From the NCBI GenBank assembly GCA_018816605.1, contig JAHIVS010000176.1, forward strand, positions 1 through 17,888: a DNA stretch of 17,888 bases, written 5' to 3'. Below the pieces are notes generated by a model, which ran no database searches, was not told the DNA's origin, and saw only the letters and a list, made by a program, of their open reading frames with translations. This document shows positions 6,851 through 14,467 of the stretch, piece after piece. Made by a program: the position numbers and the translations under genes. Position 1 is the stretch's first letter; each line of letters opens with the position of its first letter. The stretch is from Pseudomonadota bacterium. Lineage in GTDB: Bacteria > Desulfobacterota > Desulfobacteria > Desulfobacterales > Desulfobacteraceae.

Positions 6851-7417
6851 CTATTTAAATGCCTTTTCAATTTCCCGGTCCAGTTCCTCGCCGGCATTTC
6901 TAGCGGTAAAGGCCTGCCAACTGGCCTCTTGGCTTTTATAGGAAGAAATGACCTGGTTCCGGACAGACTGCTTGACCCCGGCGGTCTCCATAAAAACCAG
7001 GACATAGAGCTCTGAACCCGGAGATATCCACACATCCCTTTGACGGGACCCGCTCAAAGTCTCCCGGCTTACCTGGCGGCTTACCTGTTTCCCCAGGCGG
7101 TCCACCATCTGGTCATCTTCGAGCCCTGCCTGGACAACAAAATTGTTCACAAGGGACTCCACCCTAACCGACAATTGCCGGGCCAGTTCATTCCGGGCCT
7201 GGGCCAGGGCTTCTGTTTTTGCAAACTGCATGCCGGATTTGCCTATTTTTGCCGATCCCACCGCTGAAAAGACGCCCGGTTCATGGCCAATCAGCACCCA
7301 ATCGGGTGCTTTTTTATACTCTTTTTCCAGCAGGGGGTTGTCCATGTGTTTGTTGCTGCAGGCTGTGGCGGAAAGGCAACCGGCCACCACCAGGAAGATG
7401 ATAAAATTTCGTATCAT
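6851..7417 (-). CDS. LPP20-family lipoprotein
   Basis: A 188-residue exported lipoprotein. The signal peptide ends at a lipobox; the lipidated residue is probably Cys20 (LSATAC), although VAGC at Cys14 also fits. The LPP20 domain (about 38-150) shows APDWV, the glycine-containing strand FSAVGSAKIG and the helix AKTEALAQARNELARQLSVRVESLV that marks this family of surface or outer-membrane lipoproteins. It ends in an acidic/basic helix. An AAAGGAG ribosome site precedes the ATG, and the start overlaps the stop of the upstream gene as ATGA, so the two are translationally coupled. Last gene of the lipoprotein operon. The precise role is unknown; family members elsewhere have been linked to outer-membrane integrity and flagellar envelope structures. 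Confidence 0.85.
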   Translation of the reverse strand: MIRNFIIFLVVAGCLSATACSNKHMDNPLLEKEYKKAPDWVLIGHEPGVFSAVGSAKIGKSGMQFAKTEALAQARNELARQLSVRVESLVNNFVVQAGLEDDQMVDRLGKQVSRQVSRETLSGSRQRDVWISPGSELYVLVFMETAGVKQSVRNQVISSYKSQEASWQAFTARNAGEELDREIEKAFK

Positions 7418-8460
7418 TGAACATGCTCCTTTGTATAAGTTTCACCCAATCCCAATGCCTGGACAAGTTCGCGTGAAATTTGCTGGGACACCTCTAAAAC
7501 TGCTTTGTGTATGGCTTCATTGCGATCCAAATGGCCTTTCCGGACAGCCTGGTTCATTTCGGCAAACAGCGCATGGGAATCGGTATCCACCACCTGAATC
7601 TTTCCTGTGGCCCTTACAAAAACAGCCCGTAAATTGTCCAGGTTTATGGGCGTGACAACAACCTGGCCCATGACCCAGGCATCTGCCTTGTCCCTGTCGG
7701 GGGTAATCAGAATCCCATTCCGGGTGAGGGTCTGGGACAAAACCGTTTCCACCATCTGTCCGTATTCCCCGGGGATATCAATATAAAAGTGAAGGCTGGA
7801 TCGGATGGCGGCCAATTGGGACATCATTTTGCCCAGATCCAGTTCAGATTCGGGCAGGACCGGGTAGTTTACCACCACAAGCCTGCTTTCAATGGCATGG
7901 CGCTCAAGGGACAGGTCCAGAATCTGGTTCAGGGCGGCCATTTTCCCAAGCTTTCCCGGCGTCGTCCCAAGGGTGGACGTTTCCGCCCCGATGCGCTGGT
8001 CAAGAATTTCCAGGTCCCGGGTCCATTTTCTGCCCGCATCCTTCCGGTCCAGAACGGCCAGGGCATGAAAGGTTCCCGGCGCCTCATCCTGCCATACCTT
8101 TCCAATTTTGGCCCCCTCAAGGCGGACCGAAGAAAGAATCTGAATCCGCGACTCAAGGGTCTTTTCAAACAGCTCTGTATTGTCAGGCCCCAGGGAAGAC
8201 CTGGCCAGACTCTCGGTCCGGGAAGATACCCTGGAGTCAAAAATGGCAGACAGCTCGGCCAGGGCCTGGCGCCTGGCATCTATTTCCGTAGCGCCTGTTC
8301 CCTGGGCCAAAAGGAAACGGGTTTCAGGAAAATCAAGTGTCGTGCCAGTTTCCGGCAGAAAGGAAGATCCTTTTCCGCAGGCAAAGACCAGCCCCAAGAG
8401 CACCAGCAGAACCAAAGGCCTGATCCGGATACCCGCAGTTGTTCTCTGTCTTTTCTTCAT
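7414..8460 (-). CDS. Large LPP20-like lipoprotein
   Basis: A 348-residue lipoprotein with signal peptide and lipobox LVFAC (Cys28). Residues about 50-160 repeat the LPP20 pattern: AQGTGATEIDARRQALAEL, a following SRVSSRTES helix and a beta strand GTFHALAVLDR. The second half (about 165-335) has a long helix and then a mixed alpha/beta region (ILITPDRDKADAWVMGQVV) resembling the domain of outer-membrane assembly or LpoB/CsgG-like lipoproteins that senses or binds partners. Its ATG shares one base with the stop of the upstream gene (TAATG) and has GGGAG before it; its own stop overlaps the next start (ATGA). This tight coupling suggests that the proteins are made in fixed ratio and probably form a complex. 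Confidence 0.8.
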   Translation of the reverse strand: MKKRQRTTAGIRIRPLVLLVLLGLVFACGKGSSFLPETGTTLDFPETRFLLAQGTGATEIDARRQALAELSAIFDSRVSSRTESLARSSLGPDNTELFEKTLESRIQILSSVRLEGAKIGKVWQDEAPGTFHALAVLDRKDAGRKWTRDLEILDQRIGAETSTLGTTPGKLGKMAALNQILDLSLERHAIESRLVVVNYPVLPESELDLGKMMSQLAAIRSSLHFYIDIPGEYGQMVETVLSQTLTRNGILITPDRDKADAWVMGQVVVTPINLDNLRAVFVRATGKIQVVDTDSHALFAEMNQAVRKGHLDRNEAIHKAVLEVSQQISRELVQALGLGETYTKEHVQ

Positions 8461-9821
8461 TACTGCTCCCTTTTTTGGGGTTCCCCCATTGTCAATGGGC
8501 CGTAAGAATCATTGACCACAATATAGTGTAATTTACCGGCCGTAACCAGAATATTTTTTGTTTTTTCCCCCCCGTTGTCCGGGAAAGGGACCGCAACCTG
8601 CCAGTCTCCCGGTTCGACAAATGCCCGGGCCATAAAAATTGCGGCCGGCAATGTCCGCCAGGAGCGTAAGTCCGCATGTTCTAAGAAAAGATTCAATAAA
8701 TTCAATGCGGTTTCAATGGCCTGCCCTACATCCTTGTCCTTCTTTTTTGCCGCCTGCTTGGCAGCCTGCTGGATCACGACCTGCTTGGCCACTGCCCTGG
8801 CAATGGTTTTGGCAATGATCCGTGTTCTGTGATCCGCAAGGTTTTTACGGGCAATGGCAGCAATATCGGCCACAAGCGCTGCCCGGATCTTTCTTTGGCC
8901 GAGGGGTGATTTTAAAAAAACCAGGGTGTTTTTTGGGGTATCCTCCCTGGGAAGAAACCGGGGAAAAGCCAGGGTAATCGGTCCCTGGCGTGTGGGAATG
9001 TGGATCCTGTCCTCTGTCTTGACCGGGGCTGTTCCTGACAAAAAAATCACCACAATTTCTCCCAGACCCGGGGCTTCCGGCCCGCTCTTGCCGGACGGTT
9101 CCCCTTCCGGAACAATGGCCCTGGCCTCTGCTTCTCTGTGCACACTGTGTGCCACCCGCATAAAATCCTCTTTTAAAAAAGAGGGCACCGGGGTCTGGTA
9201 ATGGGACCCGTAATCACCATAGGTTTCCAGGGCTTTCTTATAATCGATAAAGGCGGCATCCAGGTTGTGGTCTGCCTCATTAAGGATACCGGAAAGATAT
9301 TGGCCAAAGGCATCTTCCTTGTACACATTTTTTTCATTATACCGGTCATTGTACAGGGCCAGAAGAGAATCCAGACGGCGGCATTCCACAAGGGCCTCTT
9401 CGGATTTTTCTACAGAAAGATAGGCAATGGCAGACATCAGATGGATCATGGCCCGTTCATAGTCTTCCCCCGGGTAGGCAAGCAAATAGTCATTGGCGAC
9501 CAGTGAAAGGGCCTCCTGGGAAAGGCTTCGGGTCCACAACTGGTCGGCCAGATCCTCAGCTTTGCGGAACTTTTCCTGGGCAGCTTCAAATTTTTGACAG
9601 GCCATGTGGACCATTGCGGAATCCAGCAAAAACAGCAACTCCGATTTTGTACCATAAGCTTCCCGGCTCTGTTCAACCAGACGAAGAGCGCCATCACAAT
9701 TTCCGGCTGCCAGATGGCCGGACAGGGTATCATAGGGCATACGACCCGCACAGCCGCAAAGGACCAAAATACAGAGAAGCCCGGACGATACCAGAACCGT
9801 TAACCGCTGGACCCGCGCCAT
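8460..9821 (-). CDS. COG3014-like TPR lipoprotein
   Basis: A 453-residue lipoprotein. The signal peptide ends in VLCGC (Cys24). Residues about 35-220 are helical repeats of TPR type (for example EKFRKAEDLADQLWTRSLSQ and MIHLMSAIAYLSVEKSEEAL). The second half contains a beta-rich part (GEIVVIFLSGTAPVKTEDRI), an Ala/Lys-rich helix (IARAVAKQVVIQQAAKQAAK) and DLRSWRTLPAAIFMAR, a C-terminal pattern I associate with COG3014. These genes commonly sit beside lpoB-like and LPP20 genes in proteobacteria, exactly as here. The ATG at 9821 is taken; a TTG at 9836 would add five residues, and neither has a good ribosome site, so coupling to lpoB (17 bases upstream) is likely. Biochemical function is unknown. 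Confidence 0.82.
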   Translation of the reverse strand: MARVQRLTVLVSSGLLCILVLCGCAGRMPYDTLSGHLAAGNCDGALRLVEQSREAYGTKSELLFLLDSAMVHMACQKFEAAQEKFRKAEDLADQLWTRSLSQEALSLVANDYLLAYPGEDYERAMIHLMSAIAYLSVEKSEEALVECRRLDSLLALYNDRYNEKNVYKEDAFGQYLSGILNEADHNLDAAFIDYKKALETYGDYGSHYQTPVPSFLKEDFMRVAHSVHREAEARAIVPEGEPSGKSGPEAPGLGEIVVIFLSGTAPVKTEDRIHIPTRQGPITLAFPRFLPREDTPKNTLVFLKSPLGQRKIRAALVADIAAIARKNLADHRTRIIAKTIARAVAKQVVIQQAAKQAAKKKDKDVGQAIETALNLLNLFLEHADLRSWRTLPAAIFMARAFVEPGDWQVAVPFPDNGGEKTKNILVTAGKLHYIVVNDSYGPLTMGEPQKREQ

Positions 9822-9838
9822 GGAAAACAATACCAAAC

Positions 9839-10459
9839 TTAGAACCAGAATCTCTTCTGTTTCACCATTTTTTTAATTTTTTTCTCCCCGAGCCATACTT
9901 TTTTATGGGTTTCCATATGGGTCAGTTCCAGATTGACCTGATAATATTTGACCTGCTTGCCGTCCACCCGATCCGTAATGGTATTGATAAAGCCCTGGAG
10001 CATAAAATCAGCCCCCATTTCCCGGCCTTCCTCCTTGGCGGTTTCCTCTGAGGCATGGGATGCCTGGTCCAGGCGCTCTTGCCTCACCTCTTCCCGCTGG
10101 CTGCTATCGGCCACCAGATCGACCTCTCCGGAATTGACCAGGGCCCGCTCCAAATCTTTTATAAAGGTCTGGGTATTGATATGCTCATCGCTTCTGTTCT
10201 GAACAGCACCAACGATCAGGCTGGGGTTTTTCCCCCTGTTCGCCTGCCGGTGGATGCCGATCCAGTTCCGGTCCATGACATCTTTTATCATCTCTTCGGA
10301 AACCAGGCGGGAGTCGGTATCGTTCCACCGCCCGCTCAGGTCGATGGTTTTGTCTGTCTCAACCCGCTCAACTTTGGTTCTGGCACAGCCTGGGGCAAGC
10401 ATCATTCCCAAAACTACCATTCCTGCAATCACTTGATTTATTCTTTTGAATCCCGTCAT
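9839..10459 (-). CDS. lpoB: Penicillin-binding-protein activator LpoB-like lipoprotein
   Basis: A 206-residue lipoprotein with signal peptide and lipobox LAPGC (Cys25). The signature VERVETDKTIDLSGRWNDTDSR with RLVSEEMI and an aromatic residue soon after is characteristic of COG3417/LpoB. The fold continues with SLIVGAVQNRSDEHINTQTF, a long charged helix (about 118-146), and GADFMLQGFINTITDR followed by the ELTHMETHKKVW strand. In E. coli LpoB reaches through the peptidoglycan from the outer membrane to activate the synthase PBP1b. Whether this homologue does so is uncertain, since similar proteins outside enterobacteria often sit in COG3014/LPP20 operons. A GGAAGG site precedes the ATG. First gene of the four-lipoprotein operon, directly after the Cache-gene terminator. 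Confidence 0.88.
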   Translation of the reverse strand: MTGFKRINQVIAGMVVLGMMLAPGCARTKVERVETDKTIDLSGRWNDTDSRLVSEEMIKDVMDRNWIGIHRQANRGKNPSLIVGAVQNRSDEHINTQTFIKDLERALVNSGEVDLVADSSQREEVRQERLDQASHASEETAKEEGREMGADFMLQGFINTITDRVDGKQVKYYQVNLELTHMETHKKVWLGEKKIKKMVKQKRFWF

Positions 10460-10487
10460 TTAACCTTCCCCACATTTTGATACCGTC

Positions 10488-10543
10488 AAAAAAATTAAAG
10501 GATCATATCCATTCCGAAATAAAACTGCAAGATATGATCCTTT
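10488..10543 (-). terminator. Intrinsic terminator of the receptor/Cache operon
   Basis: On the minus strand, AAAGGATCATATC pairs perfectly over 13 bp with GATATGATCCTTT across a 21-base loop (arms at 10543-10531 and 10509-10497). The stem is followed by AA and seven T (10494-10488). This is a good Rho-independent terminator 19 bases beyond the Cache gene stop, and it separates that operon from lpoB. The stem is AT-rich, so it may leak. Confidence 0.85.
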
Positions 10544-10562
10544 GGTTTGTGTGAGGCGAACC

Positions 10563-11090
10563 TTAATCTTCGTAAATGGCATCCTCCGGGAACAGCTTTT
10601 TAATATCTTCGGCCGTGACATCATACATTCCGGCCCCAGCCACATAGTCCTTTTCTCCATGCTTCACAAGAACGCAATAGGATATTTTGGGAGAGCTTTC
10701 CGTTTGTCCGGGTTTGGGCCAGGCATAGGGTATCCATCCGCTTCCGTGGGTTTCAACCGTTTCATTCATGGCTGTAAACAGGTAAACCCCGTTGACATCC
10801 CGCATTTCCCCCAGGGCTTTCCCGTCAAGGGAGGGTTTAATGGGGTGCATTACCATGATATTGTTGAGATTATGGATCCAGATATAGCCTTCGCCCCCGG
10901 CAAACCTGAATTCACCATCTTCCGCCTTTATCTTGGGAATGGCGGCATCTCCCTCTGACGCAAGCAATTTTGCGGCAGCCATAACCTTTTCCTTGCACAA
11001 CTGGGGGGTAAGCGGCTCGGAAAATCCCGTACCGACAAAACACAGTGCCATAAAAAAACCAAAAAATGCGACAACACTTTTTCTGACCAT
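10563..11090 (-). CDS. Secreted single-Cache (sCache_2-like) domain protein
   Basis: A 175-residue exported protein made mostly of one small-molecule-binding Cache domain. Residues 1-24 are a signal peptide; the start at 11090 has AAGGAG at correct distance, while an upstream in-frame start (11183) lies inside the receptor gene and lacks support. The core GYIWIHNLNNIMVMHPIKPSLDG, continuing with KALGEMRDVNG and later YAWPKPGQT with KISYCVLV, is typical of free-standing sCache_2 proteins. Cache domains bind small organic acids, amino acids and similar ligands. Having no membrane anchor or output domain, it probably acts as a soluble periplasmic ligand-binding protein. It follows the chemoreceptor gene by 49 bases and may present ligand to it; the pairing is inferred from position. 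The ligand is unknown. Confidence 0.87.
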   Translation of the reverse strand: MVRKSVVAFFGFFMALCFVGTGFSEPLTPQLCKEKVMAAAKLLASEGDAAIPKIKAEDGEFRFAGGEGYIWIHNLNNIMVMHPIKPSLDGKALGEMRDVNGVYLFTAMNETVETHGSGWIPYAWPKPGQTESSPKISYCVLVKHGEKDYVAGAGMYDVTAEDIKKLFPEDAIYED

Positions 11091-11139
11091 GGTGTTCTCC
11101 TTATATAAGGTTGTTGTGATCCATATTAACGGTAACGCC

Positions 11140-13248
11140 TTAAAGCTTGAAGTGACGGATAAGCGCCTGCAAATCGCCGGCAAGCGCTTTCAGCGCTTCG
11201 CTGCTAGTGCTGACAAGGGTACTGTTTTCTAAAAGTTCATTGCTGCTGATATTGACGTCATTGATATCTTTGGCAATCTCATTGGCCACACCTGTCGTCT
11301 GGGCAACATTCTCGCTCACCTCCTGCAATCCCCTTGAGGCCTGTCCCATGTTTTCCGAAATTTCCTTTGTGGTGGCAGACTGTTCTTCCACGGCGGTTGC
11401 AATGGTTGCAACGATTTCATTCACTCTGTTGATGATGTCTGAAACACTGCCAATTTCCGTGACCGTATCCAGGGTGGTGGTCTGTATGCCCTCAATGCGC
11501 ATTCGAATATCCTTGGTTGCCTCTGCTGTTTGAAGGGCCAATTGTTTTATCTCCGCTGCAACCACCGCAAATCCTTTTCCGGCTTCACCGGCTCTTGCCG
11601 CCTCAATGGTGGCATTCAGCGCCAGAAGATTTGTCTGGGCGGAAATATCGGAAATCGTCTCTGTCACCTTGCTGATTTCCCTTGCGGCAGACCCGAGTTC
11701 ATTGACGCGTTTTGTTGCGCTTTCGGCCCCTTTCACTGCTTCCTGGGTTATGGCCCGGCCGGTTTCGGAATTTTTTGCAATTTCATTGATTGAAGAATTG
11801 ATCTCACCGGTGGCAATGGATACGGTATTAATATTGGTGGCGGCTTCTTCGGATGTCGCGGCCACCGAGTTCATATTTGCACTCATCTCTTCTGCTGCTG
11901 CGGCCACTGTTTGCGATTTTTCCGTCATGTTCCGGGCACCGCCGGACATGGCGGTTGCAAGAGAATTCAAGTCTGACGATGAGCTTGTCAATTGGATTGA
12001 ATAATCGGAGATCTGGCGGATGATTTTCCGCAAATTATCTGTCATGGCATTGGTATCCCGGGCAAGACTTCCCAGCTCGTCTTTTGAGGATATTCTGGCC
12101 TTGTTTTTAAGATCTCCCTGGGCAATACGGTTTGTGATATCGGCCAGACCCGTTATGCCTACCGTTATATACCGGCTCATGGACAGACCCAATCCAATGG
12201 CAACCACCACGGCAACAAGGGTCAGGGCAATAAGAAAAATAGTGCCGCTTTTTTTGGATGCTTCCGCTTCTTCCAGAGCCGTTGACATCTCTTTTTCCGT
12301 TCCCGTTACCAGCGTTTCCAATTCCAGATTAATCCTGGCGGCACTTTGGGTAAACCCCAATAATTTCTCGGCCTTAGCCGTCTCCAGAGCCTGGTATATC
12401 GGCCCAATATACCCATGAATCTTTCCAAAATATTGTTCGATCCGGCTGTATGATCCGGTACTCCTGCTGAACTGGTCGGCTTTGCCTTTGGCCTTGTCCT
12501 CTTTATTGATCTTCACTGCCGCTGCCATCAGTTTTTCATGATAGGTTCCCATTTTCTGGATGAGTCCATTCAGCCCCTCATCTTCTGCTTTATAGGTGTG
12601 TATCCAGGTTCCCAGTAGCCCTTTTTCAGGATCCGTATTCCCGCCAAAGGGGGTGACGATATTGACGGCATCTCCAAGGGCTTTGTACCAATCGATATGA
12701 TCTCTCTGGAGAATCAGGAGATAGGAAGGAAGGTCATGGGTTTTACCATCCGCCGTCACTGAATATCCCAGGTACTGGTTCTGGGCAGCTATCAGGTCTG
12801 TACAATTTTTCCTGAAAACCGCACTTTCCTTTACTAGGGTCCTGACATTTTTTTGCAGTTCCTTTGAACTTGGGGGAACCAGGATATTTAATTTAAGGGC
12901 TTTATAGGTCGTGTAGGCCCGGCTGTTTGTAAATTTTTCAGAAGCGGTTCCCTGTTCCAGCATTGAAATCCACATGTCAAACGCATCCAGATGTTCCAGA
13001 AGATTTTTCTCCAGAAGAACAAGCCCGGAAGAAGACTGCAGATATTCAATGATACCCTTATCTATTTTCTCGACAACCAGGTTGGCTTTCATCACGCAAT
13101 ATTGTGCAGGAAACTTTTCCTTTGCGACCGCATCGGCAGACTGCGATACCTTGTTAAGGATCATTATTCCGACGATTCCCGATAAAAGCACCAACAAGGC
13201 AAGGAGTAAAAAACTGAATGTGAGTTTCTTCCCGATGGTTAGCCGCAT
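11140..13248 (-). CDS. Methyl-accepting chemotaxis protein with large periplasmic sensor
   Basis: A 702-residue transmembrane chemoreceptor. TM1 is about residues 9-31, the periplasmic domain about 32-333, TM2 about 334-356, a HAMP domain follows (about 357-410), and the signalling domain runs to the end. Its tip contains [20 protein letters not shown] with [14 protein letters not shown] (about 535-567), the contact site for CheA and CheW. No C-terminal CheR-tether pentapeptide is seen. The periplasmic part carries [24 protein letters not shown] and KMGTYHEKL (about 182-240). This resembles the zinc-binding CZB pattern (His..Cys..GxW..His), but the Cys position before GTW is Leu. Ribosome site GGAGAGG. 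First gene of an operon with the secreted Cache protein. The signal sensed is unknown. Confidence 0.95.
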   Translation of the reverse strand: MRLTIGKKLTFSFLLLALLVLLSGIVGIMILNKVSQSADAVAKEKFPAQYCVMKANLVVEKIDKGIIEYLQSSSGLVLLEKNLLEHLDAFDMWISMLEQGTASEKFTNSRAYTTYKALKLNILVPPSSKELQKNVRTLVKESAVFRKNCTDLIAAQNQYLGYSVTADGKTHDLPSYLLILQRDHIDWYKALGDAVNIVTPFGGNTDPEKGLLGTWIHTYKAEDEGLNGLIQKMGTYHEKLMAAAVKINKEDKAKGKADQFSRSTGSYSRIEQYFGKIHGYIGPIYQALETAKAEKLLGFTQSAARINLELETLVTGTEKEMSTALEEAEASKKSGTIFLIALTLVAVVVAIGLGLSMSRYITVGITGLADITNRIAQGDLKNKARISSKDELGSLARDTNAMTDNLRKIIRQISDYSIQLTSSSSDLNSLATAMSGGARNMTEKSQTVAAAAEEMSANMNSVAATSEEAATNINTVSIATGEINSSINEIAKNSETGRAITQEAVKGAESATKRVNELGSAAREISKVTETISDISAQTNLLALNATIEAARAGEAGKGFAVVAAEIKQLALQTAEATKDIRMRIEGIQTTTLDTVTEIGSVSDIINRVNEIVATIATAVEEQSATTKEISENMGQASRGLQEVSENVAQTTGVANEIAKDINDVNISSNELLENSTLVSTSSEALKALAGDLQALIRHFKL

Positions 13249-13561
13249 ATAAACCTCTCCATTAAGTAAAATTTATTTGCCAAGCCAAGTTGTTTAACCC
13301 AGCTGTAGATAAAGGCTCTACAACATTTGCAGGATTTGCGACTCCAGAAGAAAAAAGGTGAATACAGTATTCCATACTATTAGCAAATACAAAACGACAA
13401 CGCAAGAATTTACGGCGCCCCAAATTATTAAAAAAAATCTTCTTGTACCTTTTTCCCGGCAGACCGTTCTTCCAATGCTGAAATATTAGGGGTTTCAGTC
13501 CAGACAAAAAAATGATATCTTAAGCGGTTTTTTTAAACTCCGAATAAAAAAGGAAAAACCC
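13249..13561. other. AT-rich intergenic region without a convincing gene
   Basis: This 313-base stretch separates the chemoreceptor (divergent) and the EamA transporter. An 81-residue minus-strand frame (13507-13262) exists but lacks a ribosome site. The plus strand shows two short open stretches that look coding-like, one reading NPAVDKGSTTFAGFATPEEK and, after a stop, a Lys/Arg-rich run ending in IFLYLFPGRPFFQC. A small inverted repeat TGTAGA/TCTACA lies at 13304-13322. The ribosome site AAAGGAAA (about 13547-13554) serves the transporter. Promoters for both flanking genes must lie here, but I see no clear -35/-10 pair. The mixture resembles a worn-down mobile or dispersed repeat. Confidence 0.4.
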
Positions 13562-14467
13562 GTGACCCAATCCCGTGGCAGGATGGTTCCTTATATTTGC
13601 CTGGTTCTGGCCATGGTTTTATGGGCCAGCACCTTTATTGCCCTGAAACTGGCCTTCAAAACCTATGATCCCATGGTGGTAATTTTTGGGAGAATGCTGG
13701 TGGCAAGCCTGTGCGCCCTTTGTTTCCCCTTTGTCTTCCGGAACATCCCCTTCCGGCTTAAAGACGTGAAATACATGGCCATCATGGTCATCTGCGAACC
13801 CTGCCTGTACTTTGTATTTGAAGCCAAGGCCCTGGTGCACACTTCTGCATCCCAGGCAGGCATGATCACCACCATGATGCCCCTGATGGTGGCCATCGGT
13901 GCCAGAGCGATCTTCAAGGAGAAGCTGACCCTGAAAACCCTTTTTGGATTTTTGATTGCCGGTACGGGTGCCCTGTGGCTGAGCCTTTCCTCGGAATCTT
14001 CCGAGCATGCGCCAAATCCCGTGCTGGGCAATTTTTTAGAATTTATGGCCATGGTCTGTGCCTCCGGGTATGCCCTCTGTCTGAAAAAGCTGACAGCCCG
14101 CTATTCATCGCTGTTTCTGACTTTTCTCCAGGCCTTTGCAGGGGCTGTTTTCTTTTTTCCCATTCTTTTTTTTCCGGGCACAGCCCTGCCGGTCCAAATT
14201 GTGCCCCTGCCTTTTTTTGCCATTCTCTACCTGGGCAGTGCCGTCACCCTAGGGGCATACGGATGCTACAATTACGGGGTGAGCCAGATCCCTGCAAGCC
14301 AGGCCACGGCATTTATCAACCTCATACCGGTATTTACCCTGGTGATGAGCGCCCTTGTCCTGGGCGAACAATTCACCGCCGTCCAATATGCGGCATCGGC
14401 CCTGGTCTTTGTCGGGGTGCTCCTAAGCCAGGGGCCCATTGGAGGGGACACGGTTTCGGCCAAATGA
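13562..14467 (+). CDS. EamA/DMT-superfamily inner-membrane transporter
   Basis: A 301-residue membrane protein with about ten hydrophobic helices in two EamA repeats (about 8-145 and 150-290), the usual length for the drug/metabolite transporter family. The first repeat has the family pattern LVLAMVLWASTFIALKLAF and the second ends with VFTLVMSALVLGEQFTAVQYAASALVFVGVLLSQG, where the Gly-Glu is the standard 'LGE' signature. GTG start with AAAGGAAA upstream. The family exports amino acids, nucleosides, drugs or siderophores; the substrate here is not predictable. It is a single-gene unit whose last 45 bases overlap, in antisense, the end of the sigma-54 activator gene, with no terminator visible. 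Confidence 0.93.
   Translation: MTQSRGRMVPYICLVLAMVLWASTFIALKLAFKTYDPMVVIFGRMLVASLCALCFPFVFRNIPFRLKDVKYMAIMVICEPCLYFVFEAKALVHTSASQAGMITTMMPLMVAIGARAIFKEKLTLKTLFGFLIAGTGALWLSLSSESSEHAPNPVLGNFLEFMAMVCASGYALCLKKLTARYSSLFLTFLQAFAGAVFFFPILFFPGTALPVQIVPLPFFAILYLGSAVTLGAYGCYNYGVSQIPASQATAFINLIPVFTLVMSALVLGEQFTAVQYAASALVFVGVLLSQGPIGGDTVSAK

Noticed and set aside
7789..8505. 238-residue plus-strand frame in the lipoprotein operon
   Set aside because: Antisense to the LPP20-like lipoprotein; Gly/Arg/Gln-rich low-complexity translation without a domain.
11091..11183. 31-residue N-terminal extension of the Cache protein
   Set aside because: It lies partly within the receptor gene, has no ribosome site and would bury the signal peptide, whereas AAGGAG precedes the start at 11090.
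13262..13507. 81-residue minus-strand open frame upstream of the chemoreceptor
   Set aside because: No ribosome site, no recognisable domain, irregular composition; better explained as spacer or repeat remnant.
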